Below, in pieces: positions 20,495 through 32,110 of a DNA stretch of 64,000 bases. The position numbers and the translations under genes were made by a program. The stretch is from Taudactylus pleione. Taxonomy: Eukaryota > Chordata > Amphibia > Anura > Myobatrachidae. The DNA lies in NCBI GenBank assembly GCA_031769625.1, contig JAUIMM010000113.1, positions 11,376,001-11,440,000 of the forward strand, written 5' to 3'. Numbering within the stretch: the first letter of the stretch is position 1; every line of letters begins with the position of its first letter. Below the pieces are notes generated by a model. That model saw only the letters and a list, made by a program, of their open reading frames with translations. It was not told the origin of the DNA and did not search any database.

Positions 20495-23400
20495 CTACGG
20501 AGGCAAGATGTCGTCCTCATCCTCCTCATCCACCGATTCCTCACCCTCTTCAGTGTTGTGTACATTCTCATCCTCACAGAGTATTAATTCGTCCCCGCTT
20601 GAATCCACCACCACAGGTCCCTCTGTACGTTCTGGAGGCTGGTCTCCCTGGAAGAGTTGCTAATTCATTTTTATGAACATCATCTTCTCCACATTTTGTG
20701 GAAGCAACCTCCTACGCCTTTCGCTGACAAGGTTCCTGGCTGCACTAAACACTCTTTCAGAGTACACACTGGAAGGGGGGCAACTCAGGTAAAATAGAGC
20801 CAGTTTGTACAGGGGCCTCCAAATTGCCTCTTTTTCCTGCCAGTACAGGTACGGACTGTCTGACATGCCTACTTGGATGCTGTCACCGATGTAATCCTCC
20901 ACCATTCTGTCAATGGTGACAGTATCATATGCAGTGAGAGTAGACATGTCAGAAATTGTTGCCAGGTCCTTCAGTCCGGACCAGATGTCCAAACTTGGTC
21001 CTGCCTGCCCTGCATCACCGCCAGCGGGTTGCTTAGGATACCTAAGTTTTTTCCTGGCAGCCCCAGTTGCGGGAGAAAATGAAGAAGGAGCTGTTGACGT
21101 GTCACGTTCCGCTTCAGCTGACAGTGTTTTCACCAGCAGGTCTTTGCACCTCTGCAGGCTTGTGTCGGCCGGAAAGAGAGACACCACATAGGCTTTAAAC
21201 CTAGGACCGAGCACGGTGGCCAAAATTTAGTGGTCTGATTTCAACAGATTGACCACCTGGAATCCTTGCAAAGCGAATGAAGGGCTTCATCCACAAGTCC
21301 CACAGGCCGAGCGGAATCGCTCCATCTTAGCTCCTCCTTCACTTTCTCCAGCTGCTTCTGCAAAAGCCTGATGAGGGGAATGACCTGACTCAAGCTGGCA
21401 GTGTCTGAACTGACTTCACGTGTGGCAAGTTCGAAGGGCTGGAGAACCTGGCACAACATGGAAATCATTCTCCACTGCGCTTGAGTCAGGTGCATACCCC
21501 CTCCTTTGCCTATGTCATAGGTGGATGTATAGGCTTGAATAGCCTTTTGCTGCTCCTCCATCCTCTGTAACATATAGAGGGTTGAGTTCCACCGCGTCAC
21601 AACCTCTTGCTTCAGGTGATGGCGGGGCAGGTTCAAGAGTGTTTGCTGGCGCTCCAGTCTTCGGCACGCAGTCGCTGAATGGCGAAAGTGGCCAGAAATT
21701 TTTCAGGCCACCCAAAGCGTCTCCTGCACGCCCCTGTCGCTTTCCAGAAAATTCTGCACCACCAAGTTTATTGTGTGAGCAAAACATGGGACGTGCTGGA
21801 ATTTGCCCAGATGTAATGCACACACAATATTGGTGGCGTTGTCAGATATCACAAATCCCCAGGAGAGTCTAAGTGGGTAAGCCACTGGGCGATGAATTCC
21901 CTCAGTTTCTCTAAGAGGTTGTCGGCAGTGTGCCTCTTACTGAAACCGGTGATACACAGCGTAGCCTGCCTTGGAACAAGCTGGCGTTTCTGAGATGCTG
22001 CTACTGGTGACGCTGCTGTTGTTGCTGTGTAAGGTGATACATTTACCCAGTGGGCTGTCACAGTCATATAGCCCTTAGTTTGCCCTGTTCCATTTGTCCA
22101 CATGTCCGTGGTTAAGTGGACATTGGGTACAACCGCATTTTTCAGGACACTGAGGACACTTTTTCTGACGTTTCTGTACAGTCTCGGTATCGCCTGCCTA
22201 GTGAAGTGGAATCTAGATGGGATTTGGAACCGGGGACACACTACCTCCATCAATTGTCTAAATCCCACTGCACTAATGGCGGATACCGGATGCACGTCTA
22301 ACACCAACATAGCAGTCAAGGCCTCAGTTATACGTTTTACTTCAGGACGACTGTTGTCGTACTTCATCCTCCTCGCTAAGGACTGTTGGAGGGTCAATTA
22401 TTTAGTAAAAGTAGTGGTGTTCCTACTTCCTCTCTGGGATGATGAACAACTCCCAGCAGCAGCAACAGCAGCAGCGGCAGCAGGAGGCATAGCAATGCAG
22501 GATCCTCCGGAGGAATCCTGGATAGGAGAGTCAGTCATGCCAGTGACATGGCCTGCCGGACTACTTCCGATCCTGACTAAGGAGGAAATTGACGAGGAGG
22601 GAGTTGACGGTGTGGTTTGCAGGAGCTTGGATACAACAGGACAACGGGATTTAGGTGTCCCTGGACTGCTTACGGTCTTAGCCAAAGTTTCTGAACTTGA
22701 CAGTAATGTTTTATGAACGAGCTGCAGGTGCCGTGTAAGGGAGGATGTTCCTAGGTGGTTAACGTCCCTACCCCTACTTATTTCACCTTTACATATGGTA
22801 CATATGGCAAGACAGTTGTTGTCCGGATTTGGATAGAAATATTGCCAGACCAAAGAGGTGGAATGTTTGGTCTTCTGCCCAGGCATGACCGTGATGGGCT
22901 TTTTCATCCCACAGACAACAACTGTCTCCCCCGGAGCCTGATTTAAACAAATCACATCACCATCAGAATCCTCCTGGTCAACTTCCTCCTCAGCGCCAGC
23001 TACACCAGTATCCTCATCTTGTTGTACTTCAACAGTGACATCTTCAATTTGCATATCAGCAAGTGGACTGTGGGTGCTCCTTTCAGCACTTGCAGGGGGG
23101 CGTGCAAATGGTGGAAAGAGCCACCTCTTCCCGTCCAGTGCTGGGAAGGTCAGGCATCGCAACCGCCACCACATTTGGACTCTCCTTGGGGATTTGTGAT
23201 ATTTTCTAAGAACGCACAGTTCTTCGCTGTGCTTTTGCCAGCTTAACTCGTTTGATTTTTTTAGCGGGAGGAGGGCTTCCATCATCATGTGAAGCTGAAC
23301 CACTAGTCATGAACATAGGGAAAGACCTTAGCCGTTCCTTGCCACTCTGTGTCGTAAATGGCATATTGGCAAGTTTACGTTTCTCCTCAGATGATTTAAA

Positions 23401-23606
23401 TGTTTTTTTTAAGGTCATTTTCCTGAACTTTGTCATTTGGGATTGTTTGTGCCCTCTACTATGACATTGGGCATTGGCCTTGGCAGACGACGTTGATGGC
23501 ATGTTATTGTCTATGTCATGACTAGTGGCAGCAGCTTCAGCACTAGGAGGAAGTGGTTCTTGATCTTTCCCTATTTATTTTTATCTGGGAAAGTTTGGTC
23601 CTCCAT
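20495..23606 (-). pseudogene. BED-finger hAT transposase (inactivated)
   Basis: ATG is the complement of 23,604-23,606 and the stop that of 20,495-20,497. Domains in order: a basic N-terminus (KKIKRVKLAKAQRR near 23,230); a BED zinc finger at about 22,710-22,850 (CTIC ... HLQLVH); an alanine/serine linker; the RNase-H-like core with TTDMWTNG (first Asp, about 22,100) and FVISDNATNIV (second Asp, about 21,840); the conserved TRWNSTLYMLQRM block (about 21,590); and the C-terminal dimerisation domain ALFYLSCPPSSVYSERVFSA. The product would cut and rejoin transposon ends. It is dead: a 1-bp loss just after the start, CAA to TAA at 22,398-22,400, and further frameshifts around 21,860, 21,650 and 21,230. 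The order and motifs match Ac-like hAT transposases. Confidence 0.93.
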
Positions 23607-23639
23607 TTATGTTATATTGATATATACGTGCGGCTAAGG

Positions 23640-25870
23640 CGCACACAAACACAGAAAATAATTTTTTATTTTTGTTGGAGACTAGTGCACTTTGTGGGTT
23701 ACACCACCCTTTAAGAAATGAGCCAGCCAGCTCTTTACTTATGGGACACAGGCGCACGCTTGGCGCTGCTCCTTTGTTGATGCACGTGCAGCTACAGTGC
23801 ACACAATTCACAAAGACAGAAAAAAAAGAAGAATTTTTTATTTTTTGTGGAGCGCACTTTGAGGGTTACACCACCGTTTAACAAACAGACGCACGCTTGG
23901 CGCTGCTGCTTTGAGGATGCATGTACAGTGCAGACAATTCACAAACACAGAAGAAAATGTTTTATTTTTGTTGGAGTGCACTTTGGGGGTTACACCACCA
24001 TTTAACAGACAGACGCAAGCTTGTCGCTGCTGCTTTGAGGATGCAGGTGCTGCTAAAGCCCACACAAGTCACAAAGACAGAAAAAAAAAGATTTTTTTAT
24101 TCATTGTGGAGCGCACTTTGAGGGTTACACCACCCTTTAACAGACAGACGCATGCTTGGCGCTGCTGCTTTGAGGATGCAGGTGCAGCTACAGCTCACAC
24201 AATTCACAAAGACAGAAAAAAAGGAGAATTTCTTATTTTTTGTGGGCGCACTTTGAGGGTTACACCACCCTTTAACGGACAAGCCAGCCGGCCCTTTACT
24301 TATGGGACACAGGCGCACGCTTGGCGCTGCTCCTTTGTTGATGCACGTGCAGCCACAGTGCACACAATTCACAAACACAGAAAATTATTTTTTATTTTGT
24401 TTGGAGTGCACTTTGGGGGTTACAGCACCCTGTAACAGACGAGCCAGCCGGCCCTTTACTTATGACACAGGCGCACGCTTGGTGCTACTTTGTTGATGCA
24501 CGTGCGGCTACTGCGCACACAATTCACAAACACAAAAAATATTTTTTTATTTTGTTTGGAGTGCACTTTGGGGGTTACAGCACCCTGTAACGGTCAAGCC
24601 AGCTGGCCCTTCACTTATGACACAGGCGCACTCTTGGCGCTACTTTGTTGATGCACCTGCAGCTACTGCGCACACAGGGCCTGATTCAGACCCGCTCGCG
24701 AGCGTTCAGCGCTTGCGAGTGGGTCGATGGTGCCCTAGTGCACATGCACAGGATGGAGGGAGCTCCGTCGTGCGCTTGCGCGAGACCCGAATAACGACGG
24801 GGTAGCCATCGTTATGGGTCTCGCACCAAAGGGGGCGTGCTGTCGATGTTGAATGACAGCACGCCCCTTTGGTGGGCGTGCCGGGGCGTGGCTGCCAGAT
24901 GGTTGCGTTCCCATGGGATTGCCTACCATCTGGGTCCGGCCCCACTGACATCACTAGTGATGTCAGTGGGAGTGATTTTGGCTCTGATAGAGCCAAAATC
25001 ACTCCAGGGCTTGCGTTCACCGAGACCCTACCGCAGGGTCTCGTCGCAAGCCCGATGGTTGCGGTGGTCTTGACCATCTTCACCCACAGCTATGCGAGTG
25101 GCCAGGAGGCCGCTCCAAGTTTAGGTAGGAGGGCCCTGATCAGAGCGAGCGCTCTGGTGAAAGCATCCGGCTCTGAATCAGGCCCACAATTCACAAACAC
25201 AAAAAAATATAGTTTTTTATTTTTTTTGGAGTGCACTTTGGGGGTTACAGCACCCTTTAACGGACAAGCCAGACGGCCCTTTACTTATGGGACACAGGTG
25301 CATGCTTGGCGCTGCTCATTGGTTGATGCACATGCAGCCACAGTGCACACAATTCACAAACACAGAAAATAGTTTTTTATTTTGTTTGGAGTGCACTATG
25401 GGGGTTACAGCATTCTTTAACAGTCAAACCAGCTGGCCCTTTACGTATGACACAGGGGCACGCTTGGCGCTACTTTGCTGATAACCGTACAGCCACAGTG
25501 CACACAATTCACAAACACAGAAATATTTTTTTATTTTGTTTGGAGTGCACTTTGGGGGTTACAGCACCTTTTAACGGTCAAGCCAGCCGGCCCTTTACTT
25601 ATGGGACACAGGCGCACGCTTGGTGCTACTTTGTTGATGCACATGCGGCTTCTGCGCACACAATTCACAAACACAGAAAAAAAATATATATTATAATTAT
25701 TTGGAGTGCACTTTGGGGGTTACAGCAGCCTTTAACGGATGAGCCAGCCAGCCCTTTACTTATGACACAGGCGCACGCTTGGTGCTACTTTGTTAATGCA
25801 CGTGCGGCTACTGCGCACACAATTCACAAACACAGAAAAAATATTTATTTTTTTTGCACTTGGGGGGAGC
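23640..25870 (-). repeat. Leader tandem array of hAT copy 2
   Basis: About 11-12 imperfect units of roughly 130-165 bp each carry AAAGTGCACTCC, a poly-A/T tract, TGTGTTTGTGAATTGTG, a TAGCCGCACGTGCATC-type word, CAAGCGTGCGCCTGTG and GCCGGCTGGC in fixed order (minus strand). Copy 1 has only one and a half such units in its leader but many in its coding region. One unit here is interrupted by the MITE at 24,677. It lies between promoter and start codon, so copy number would alter leader length. Confidence 0.88.
24677..25185. mobile_element. 3-bp-TSD MITE (GGGCCTGATTCAG family), copy B
   Basis: Ends GGGCCTGATTCAGA and TCTGAATCAGGCCC with flanks ACA (24,674-24,676) and ACA (25,186-25,188). The neighbouring array units show the empty site GCGCACACAATTCAC, confirming a 3-bp duplication. 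The interior shares the AAAGGGGGCGTGCTGTCGAT hairpin and GCAAGCCCGATGGT segment with the copies at 11,292 and 46,862. Confidence 0.93.
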
Positions 25871-26012
25871 ACCCCTGATGGACAGAGCACCCCCTGGACA
25901 ACACTACAGCACCCCTTTAGGACCGGGACACTGCACAGCACAGTCCAGCCAGCCAGCCCCTATGGACTTTGGAGGAGTGGACACAGCCCCTATGTACAAC
26001 AGCAGCACAGAA

Positions 26013-26082
26013 GTTAATCTTGTGGTTACATCACTGATACAATGTCGCGACATTGTATCAGTGATGTAACCACAAGATTAAC
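26013..26082. repeat. Perfect 70-bp palindrome with no spacer
   Basis: Bases 26,013-26,047 are the exact reverse complement of 26,048-26,082; the centre is TGTCGCGACA. It marks the exact place where homology of hAT copy 2 to copy 1 ends. No terminal motif of a known element is seen. Confidence 0.95.
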
Positions 26083-26089
26083 CTGAATT

Positions 26090-27150
26090 AACTTTGCGGC
26101 TACTTTGTAGCGGTTCCCACCATAGTCTTCAATGGGGATTTCTCACCATAGAAGTCTATGTGAGACACCTGCTGACCGCATTCAGCTAATCAGGGAGCTG
26201 CTCCGATGGAGATGCTCCCTGATTGGCTGGTGGCCTCTTCAATGACGGGACACACGTGTGCCCCGGTCATTTACGTGGACACATACCTTTGCTGTGTCCG
26301 GCATGGATCAGGTTTTGTGCGTGTTTTTTTTTTTAACCCCTGTAATGCCTACTTGGACAAGTGGACGCGATCTACGCATAGGAGAGGTGAGTATGGATTT
26401 TTTTTTCAGGTACCCCTATGGATTACTTCGGATACTAGGTATGTGTGAGTGTGAGTGTGCATGTATGTTTTATTAAAATTTTACATTCCCGGTGTGTTTT
26501 TGTTTATTTACGTGTTTCTTTAGTTGTGGAACTGCAAGTGCCAGTGGGCCCGTAATGCCCCACATGCTGGTATTTGTGGTTCTCCAAATACCAGCATGCA
26601 GGGGAGGCTTGCTGGTACTTGTGGTTCTACAACTAAAGACAATATGGAAACTTTAATTTTACACTAACACTATCAACCCAGCACCCACGGCCATAGGGTG
26701 CTGGGGATAGCCCCGGGCTATCAGTCTAGGCCTGGGGTGCCCTGGAGAGGTGTACCCCTTTATTGGGGGGGGGTACCCAACTCCCCAGGGATCCCCGGCC
26801 TGGACTGACTAGCGATCAGGGATAATGCTTTGGCCGGGGAAACCGGTGAAAGGTTTTCCTGGCTGTGGCAATATCCCCCCGCTAGAAAGAGTTCGGTGCT
26901 GGTTTTGGAATTTTCAGGGGACCCCTACTCGTTTTGTCCCCTGATTTTCCAGAACCAGGACCAGCTCAACAAAGCCCTGTGCTGGTTCTTAATATACAGG
27001 GGCCCCCTAAGCATTTTGGCCCCTGTATTTTTAGAACCAGAACAGGCTTTATAAAGCTCGGGGCTGGTAATGCTTTTGCGGGGGGGTGCACATAATTTTT
27101 TTTTTAACATTTACAACCTTTTACATAAGTACACACAGAAAAATGCACGT
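26090..27150 (+). repeat. Single arm of the giant-hairpin repeat family
   Basis: The order of blocks follows the right arm of the 13.5-16.1 kb hairpin: CGGTTCCCACCAT near 26,113, a TTGGCTG block near 26,224, GGTGAGTATG near 26,388, TACCAGCATGCAG near 26,590, GATAGCCCCGGGCTATCAG near 26,705, GATCCCCGGCCTGG near 26,790, then CAGGGGACCCCTACTCGTTTTG-type blocks. Divergence is far higher than between the two arms at 13-16 kb. Only one arm is present here. Confidence 0.8.
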
Positions 27151-27189
27151 ATCTCATGGATATGTGCATGTTTCTGTGTTAATCTGACC

Positions 27190-27478
27190 TGCTCAGGATA
27201 TACTCGCTATCCTGAAGCAGGTCTAATATTTGGGGACTTTTGGTAATCTTTTTTTGCGAGTCTAAAACAGACACTCTATTACATTGGGCGAGTTGATTGT
27301 TTTCAATGTGAAAACATCTGGATGTGAGTTTGAGAATGGGGAGTTTTAGTAACTCTGAAAAATCTGAGTTTTAGTGAACAGACACCCTATTACATTGGAG
27401 AGTTGTGAAAAATTGCGAGTTTAGCACCAAACTCGCAATTTACCAAAACGGACACCCTATTACATTTGGCCCTTGATA
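27190..27478. repeat. Repeat with GACACCCTATTACATTGG motifs
   Basis: The phrase GACACYCTATTACATTKG occurs three times (about 27,269, 27,371 and 27,450), with inverted TTGCGAGTTT/AAACTCGCAA between. Probably a fragment of a palindromic MITE; no ends resolved. Confidence 0.5.
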
Positions 27479-29208
27479 TTAAAAGCATGACAATCCCAAT
27501 GATTCATTTAATCCGCGTGGTGCAACCACATCCAGCCGATGAATCCACCTCGCCTCACACTGTAATAGTAAATGATTTCTATCGCCGTCTCTACTGGGTT
27601 GTGGAATATAATCAATCATCCTGTAGCGGAGGTACGCCAAACCATGTTGAAAGCCACATAAGTGGCGGGCCACTGGCTGGTCACTTGAACCGCATGACAA
27701 TGCAGTTCGAATACTCGAGCGATGCATTGCGATGCGTTCTTTACATTTCCGCTGGGTCTTGCCCACATAAGAAAGCCCACATGGGCATATGATCTGCTAA
27801 ACTACAAATGAACTATTACACGTCATACGATGGCGAATAAAGAATTATTTTCCTGAATGAGGTTGGGCGAAAACATCATCCGAGATTAAGTACCTGCATG
27901 TTACACATGAGCATCTAAAACACCCATTCTTCCTCACCGACAAAAAGTGTTTCTTAGGGGGTACTGCACCACAGTTAGAAATGTCAGCCTTCACAAGTAT
28001 GTCATGTAAGTTCCTACCCCTAGAGTAGCATGACATAATATCAGTGTCAGTCAGACCCAAGGATTTATCATATTTAACAATAGGCCAATGTTTTTTTTGA
28101 GGCTCTATTTACTCTAGGAGACAAGACATTAAGGGTTGTATTCAATTAGGCTGCAAAAATGATGTAATTTTCATCTGTTTCACTTATCCCCATATTCAAT
28201 TTCAAAGACTTTTCACAGGTACGAAAAGTCTTTGTTAAAAACCGGGGATAAGATTTCACCATGTTATACATGGCGAATAAAAGTGCAGAATTGTGGTTTA
28301 GGGGTGCAGCCTTTGTAATGTCCCCTTAAAGGGTTCTGTGTCAAAAAAATTTTTGAAAGTTTCTTAGGACACCCCAAAAAATTTTGGGGGACAAACTTCT
28401 AAACTAGCTAAATCGATCCTGGTGGGGTGCCCAAGTATGCGGCAGGTGTTTTCTGGAATGTGGGTGGTAGCGGCAGGTGTATTTTTGAAGAATTTAAAAA
28501 AATTATTTTAGGGACTTAAAAATATGCTTGCACCCGTTTTCATGTACCCCAAATTTGATGGCATTAGTTATTAAAAAAAGAAAAAAACAGATAAATGCTC
28601 TTCTTCACCCCTGCTTCACAGGTGCATTTATGCACCTGCCGCGGCTATTTAAAAACCCGACTTACCTTCCGCAGGCTGAAACGGGGGTACCCATACTGAT
28701 CCCCCATTCCAGGACATCTTTAGGGGGGTCCCGGGATGATTTCCCAAAAAATCCCTGGACTTTTCCATACTTACCTTTCCGGCGGGTCCCGTTTTTGCCA
28801 GAATCCTAATTGAATACTGGGATAAAGCGGGCATGCGCCCGATACTTTATCCCAGAAAAAACGGCGATGACGGCGAAAAGTCCGACCTCAGACTTTTCGC
28901 CTAAAATTGAATACCCCCCTAAATATATTAACCCAGGGCAATATTTTTTTCTTCTCACTGGATTCACGTTTAGTCAATAAGGCCTTTCTATCAAATAACA
29001 TCACTCTGTCTTTAGTAGCAAGTAAGCTCTTACTGCTATAACCACGTATGAAAAACTTATCAATGAGAACATCAATCTGCTCAATTGCAGTATTGATGTC
29101 ATCATTGACTCTCCACACCCTCAACATCTGATAATACGGGCGTCCCAACTTTAAATTATTAGGGTGGCAACTATTCATATGAAGCAAGGTATTACGATTT
29201 TTTTAAAT
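27479..29208 (-). pseudogene. Penelope-like element fragment (RT end plus GIY-YIG endonuclease)
   Basis: On the minus strand, frames starting near 29,190 read HMNSCHPNNLKLGRPYYQML and FFIRGYSSKSL, the thumb region of Penelope reverse transcriptase. After the MITE at 28,133-28,919 the frame continues with SRGRNLHDILVKADI and the cysteine motif CFRCSCVTC (27,845-28,060). Then comes the endonuclease end: GKTQRKCKERIAMHRSSIR, PVARH, GDRNHLLLQCEARWIHRLD and a GLNE-type terminus (27,479-27,766). These are the hallmarks of the GIY-YIG-containing Penelope group. The catalytic RT core is absent, there are frameshifts, and the 5' side is lost at a TA microsatellite. Confidence 0.88.
28133..28919. mobile_element. 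Harbinger-like MITE (TATTCAATT ends), 787 bp
   Basis: Ends GGGTTGTATTCAATT and AATTGAATACCCCCC with TAA on both sides (28,130-28,132 and 28,920-28,922). It interrupts the Penelope coding region between the RT thumb and the endonuclease linker, so it is younger than that insertion. No transposase is encoded. Confidence 0.87.
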
Positions 29209-29211
29209 AAA

Positions 29212-29288
<77 letters not shown>
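29212..29288. repeat. (TA)n microsatellite
   Basis: About 75 bp of TA dinucleotides at the broken 5' side of the Penelope fragment. Frames across it give meaningless Tyr/Ile repeats. Confidence 0.95.
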
Positions 29289-29289
<1 letters not shown>

Positions 29290-30805
29290 TATACAGTGTA
29301 TGTTATGTACATGATTATTTGATTTAGAAAGGTATTAGAAATATATTCAACAACCTGTAATTGGCATTTATTAATTATTGATGCACATGTGCAAGTGGCT
29401 ATTACCAAGGAGGGTTCCAGATGATCCCTCTCCCGGTAAAATCTGCAATATGTAGTCCATAGGCTGCAATGGCTAACGACATCATAGTTAACTGGGGCAA
29501 GGGTATAAGTCACTATGTAGCAGCTTTAACAGTAACCTATGGGATTAGCAATTGCAATCAGAAGCAGGGGAACCCCTGTAATACATCCAGTGGATACTTA
29601 CATTTTGCAGAGATTTTCAGGGGGATTTCTTGCTAAATTGGTTTAATAAAGATGCCCCTAATCCTCCATAGTCCCTAATCCTCCATAGTACACTTCTGAA
29701 TTGTCTGCATGTATGAGTGTAAAATCAGTACTATTTGTGGAAGATAAGTGTGTTTTCATTTTTTATTTAAATTCCTCTCCAAGGAGCACAAGTGTGAGGA
29801 AGGCGCAATGTAGTGGTGGAATTATCGCCAATGCAGACGGTGCATCTACATGAAGGCCCAGAGGCCAGGGAAGCTCTGCAAAGCTGGGTCACTCCACTGT
29901 CAAAAAAATTCTGAGACCACCTACACGGGAAAAGAAACCCACAATGTTTGCTCAACTTCCCTCATGTTGTTTTTGAATATGTCAAGTTACTGTAGTTACA
30001 GTTGTGGACAATCATAATTTTTACAGGAATATTTTGCCCATATCCATAAAGATGCTGTCTCCCCATTGCATAGATGCTATTGTTGTGCACACAATATATA
30101 TGTACAGTGCTGTTACAGGGAAAGAAAACATTAGGCTTTTTTTGACAATAAAGGTAATTAGAGTGACACTAAATATGTAGACATGCACTTATTACTTACC
30201 AAATTCACCTATCTTGTACATACAGTAACATTCCTGTTTTTGGATCTGCCCCATAAAAACACTTTACTTTATCTTTTGCTGATCTGGAAATATGAAGTAA
30301 TGGGGTGGAGTGGTGGAGCTTCACCCAAAAGAGGACTTTTTAGGAGTGGTCAGTGTAGGGTTTGGATGGATCAGGGGCAGGGCTTATTATGACCCTCTTT
30401 TCTATATGTAAATGTTGAGTAGTGTAAATTGTAACAGGCTTTATTATTTGTCTCACTAATGGCCATTTAAATGTTTTTTAATAGATTGGCTGAATTGTGC
30501 CTAGAACTGCTCTCTCCGATATAAAATATTCCCTGAATGTGCTAAAAGCTTCCCAGTGACACATAACCTGAGGTCTAGATCATCTCTGGGGACATATAAA
30601 ATGAAATTACTTTTCAAGGAGAAAAATACTTTGTGGCCCTCTGATAATCAGGGAGCACCCCTCAAAACCAAATACTCTACCCTTTAAATCTCATTTAAAT
30701 ATTCTCTATAAAAACAAAATCTTTACGTAAAAGTAAAATCAAGTGCATTCATGTGCCTGACTTCTCAAGGAATCCACCAGTACACACAGCTCCATAATTG
30801 AAGGG
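29290..30805. other. Unassigned non-coding DNA
   Basis: No gene, RNA or repeat family recognised. Confidence 0.5.
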
Positions 30806-30809
30806 GTTC

Positions 30810-31080
30810 TGTATATTTGTCTGACATTCACAATTTTGAAATTCATTGTGTCGACATGATCTTTGCATTGACCATGTTAACAATTCAGCATGTTGACACT
30901 GATGTTATGTTGACATTGTCAGAATATAGACATATGTACAGTTTTTTTGTCATTCTATCCATAACCCTAATGGCAACCCTAACCCTAATTGCACTGTCGA
31001 CATTATGACAATGTCAACATTTCCAATGTCGATATTTTGCAGGTGTCAACATTAATGATGTCGACAATTTAACCCTGTGA
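30810..31080. repeat. TGTCGACA-rich dispersed repeat
   Basis: GTCGACAT, TGTTGACA and their inverses recur throughout, with a small AACCCTAATGGCAACCCTAA core at 30,960. Same family as 701-1240, 19,076-19,550 and 38,345-38,540. Unknown class. Confidence 0.5.
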
Positions 31081-31474
31081 CCAGGGGCATAGAAACCGGG
31101 GGGCAGAGGGGGTGGTTGCCCCCCTATGATTTCTATTGGGTGAGCAAAGACTGTGTATTGCCCCCCCATTCACTTCTACACAAAAGCTTATGTGGATGAA
31201 TGAAATGAAAATGGGGATGAAGTGATAGTAGCTTTATTTGAACTCGCCAACTGTTTAAATTTATAGCGCATACAGTACCATAACCAGTGAGGCAGTGATT
31301 CTAGATTTAAAAATACACCCAATCAAATGAAATTAGGCTGTCAATGAAATCTGAATAAAAACTAGGTTAATGACTGTGAAAAATGTAAATTTTTAAGATG
31401 AACAATTGAATTTATTGAATAATTGAATTTATCTATCTTTCTCCATCTTTCTAACAGCTATTGTACTAATTGGT

Positions 31475-31522
<48 letters not shown>

Positions 31523-31930
31523 TAATATTATTATTAATAATTATTCTTATTATAATTATTATATTTAATAATGTATAACTACATTTCTATAGTAAAATAA
31601 ACAATAAAACTGGGGTTGGCCAACTGACAAAAATTAACATAGGATCGGGAGTCTTTGAATATTTACAGTCACTGTTACACCTGTCATAAAACAAGATACC
31701 AAACGCAAGAAAATGGGGCTCCACGTCCTTTAGTAGTCCTTGCCCTTTTGACCCCCCTGAATTACTGTATTCATTCATACGCCCCTACATGTGACATAGT
31801 GACTGCATACGCCTTAAATATGTCATCTTGGTCCACTAATCCATGCACTTTTCATTATAAATAGGCAATTCGAACAATCATAGGCGCAAAACGTCACAAA
31901 AGAGCATTTGCACTGAATGCTTCCGGTTTT
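31081..31930. other. Non-coding DNA with (AAT)n microsatellite
   Basis: A CAGGGGCATAGAAACC motif at 31,082 looks like one hAT end, but no partner end was found. (AAT)n lies at about 31,478-31,520. Confidence 0.45.
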
Positions 31931-31934
31931 GGGG

Positions 31935-32110
31935 GTAGATTTACTAAAGCTTCTAAAACAGACAAGTAGTGGTGTTGCCCATAGCAACCAATCGGTTTCT
32001 GGCTATCATTTTCTAAATTACAATAGAGAAATGTCAGCTAGAATCTGATTGGTTGCTATGGACAACACCACTACTTGTCTGTTTTAGATGCTTTGGTAAA
32101 TCTACTCCCT
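31935..32110. mobile_element. Palindromic MITE, second family member
   Basis: GGGGGTAGATTTACTAAAGC at the left and GGTAAATCTACTCCC at the right are inverted. The centre holds GTTGCCCATAGCAACCAATC and its inverse. Closely related in design to 10,308 and 47,575. Confidence 0.75.

Larger units (their letters stand above)
19868..26012 (-). mobile_element. hAT transposon copy 2, near full-length transposase
   Basis: Read on the minus strand, its 3' end is at 19,868 (TAGGGGTGTGCACTGGCCAC on +). The 3' untranslated region and transposase tail closely match copy 1, followed upstream by the full coding order, then a leader with about a dozen tandem repeats. The 5' promoter and terminus are missing: homology with copy 1 stops at about 26,012, next to a perfect palindrome. 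The copy therefore lacks one terminal repeat and its transposase carries stops and frameshifts. A younger MITE (24,677-25,185) is inserted in the leader array. Confidence 0.9.

Noticed and set aside
31082..31200. CAGGGGCATAGAAACC as a hAT element
   Set aside because: No matching right end or 8-bp duplication was found.
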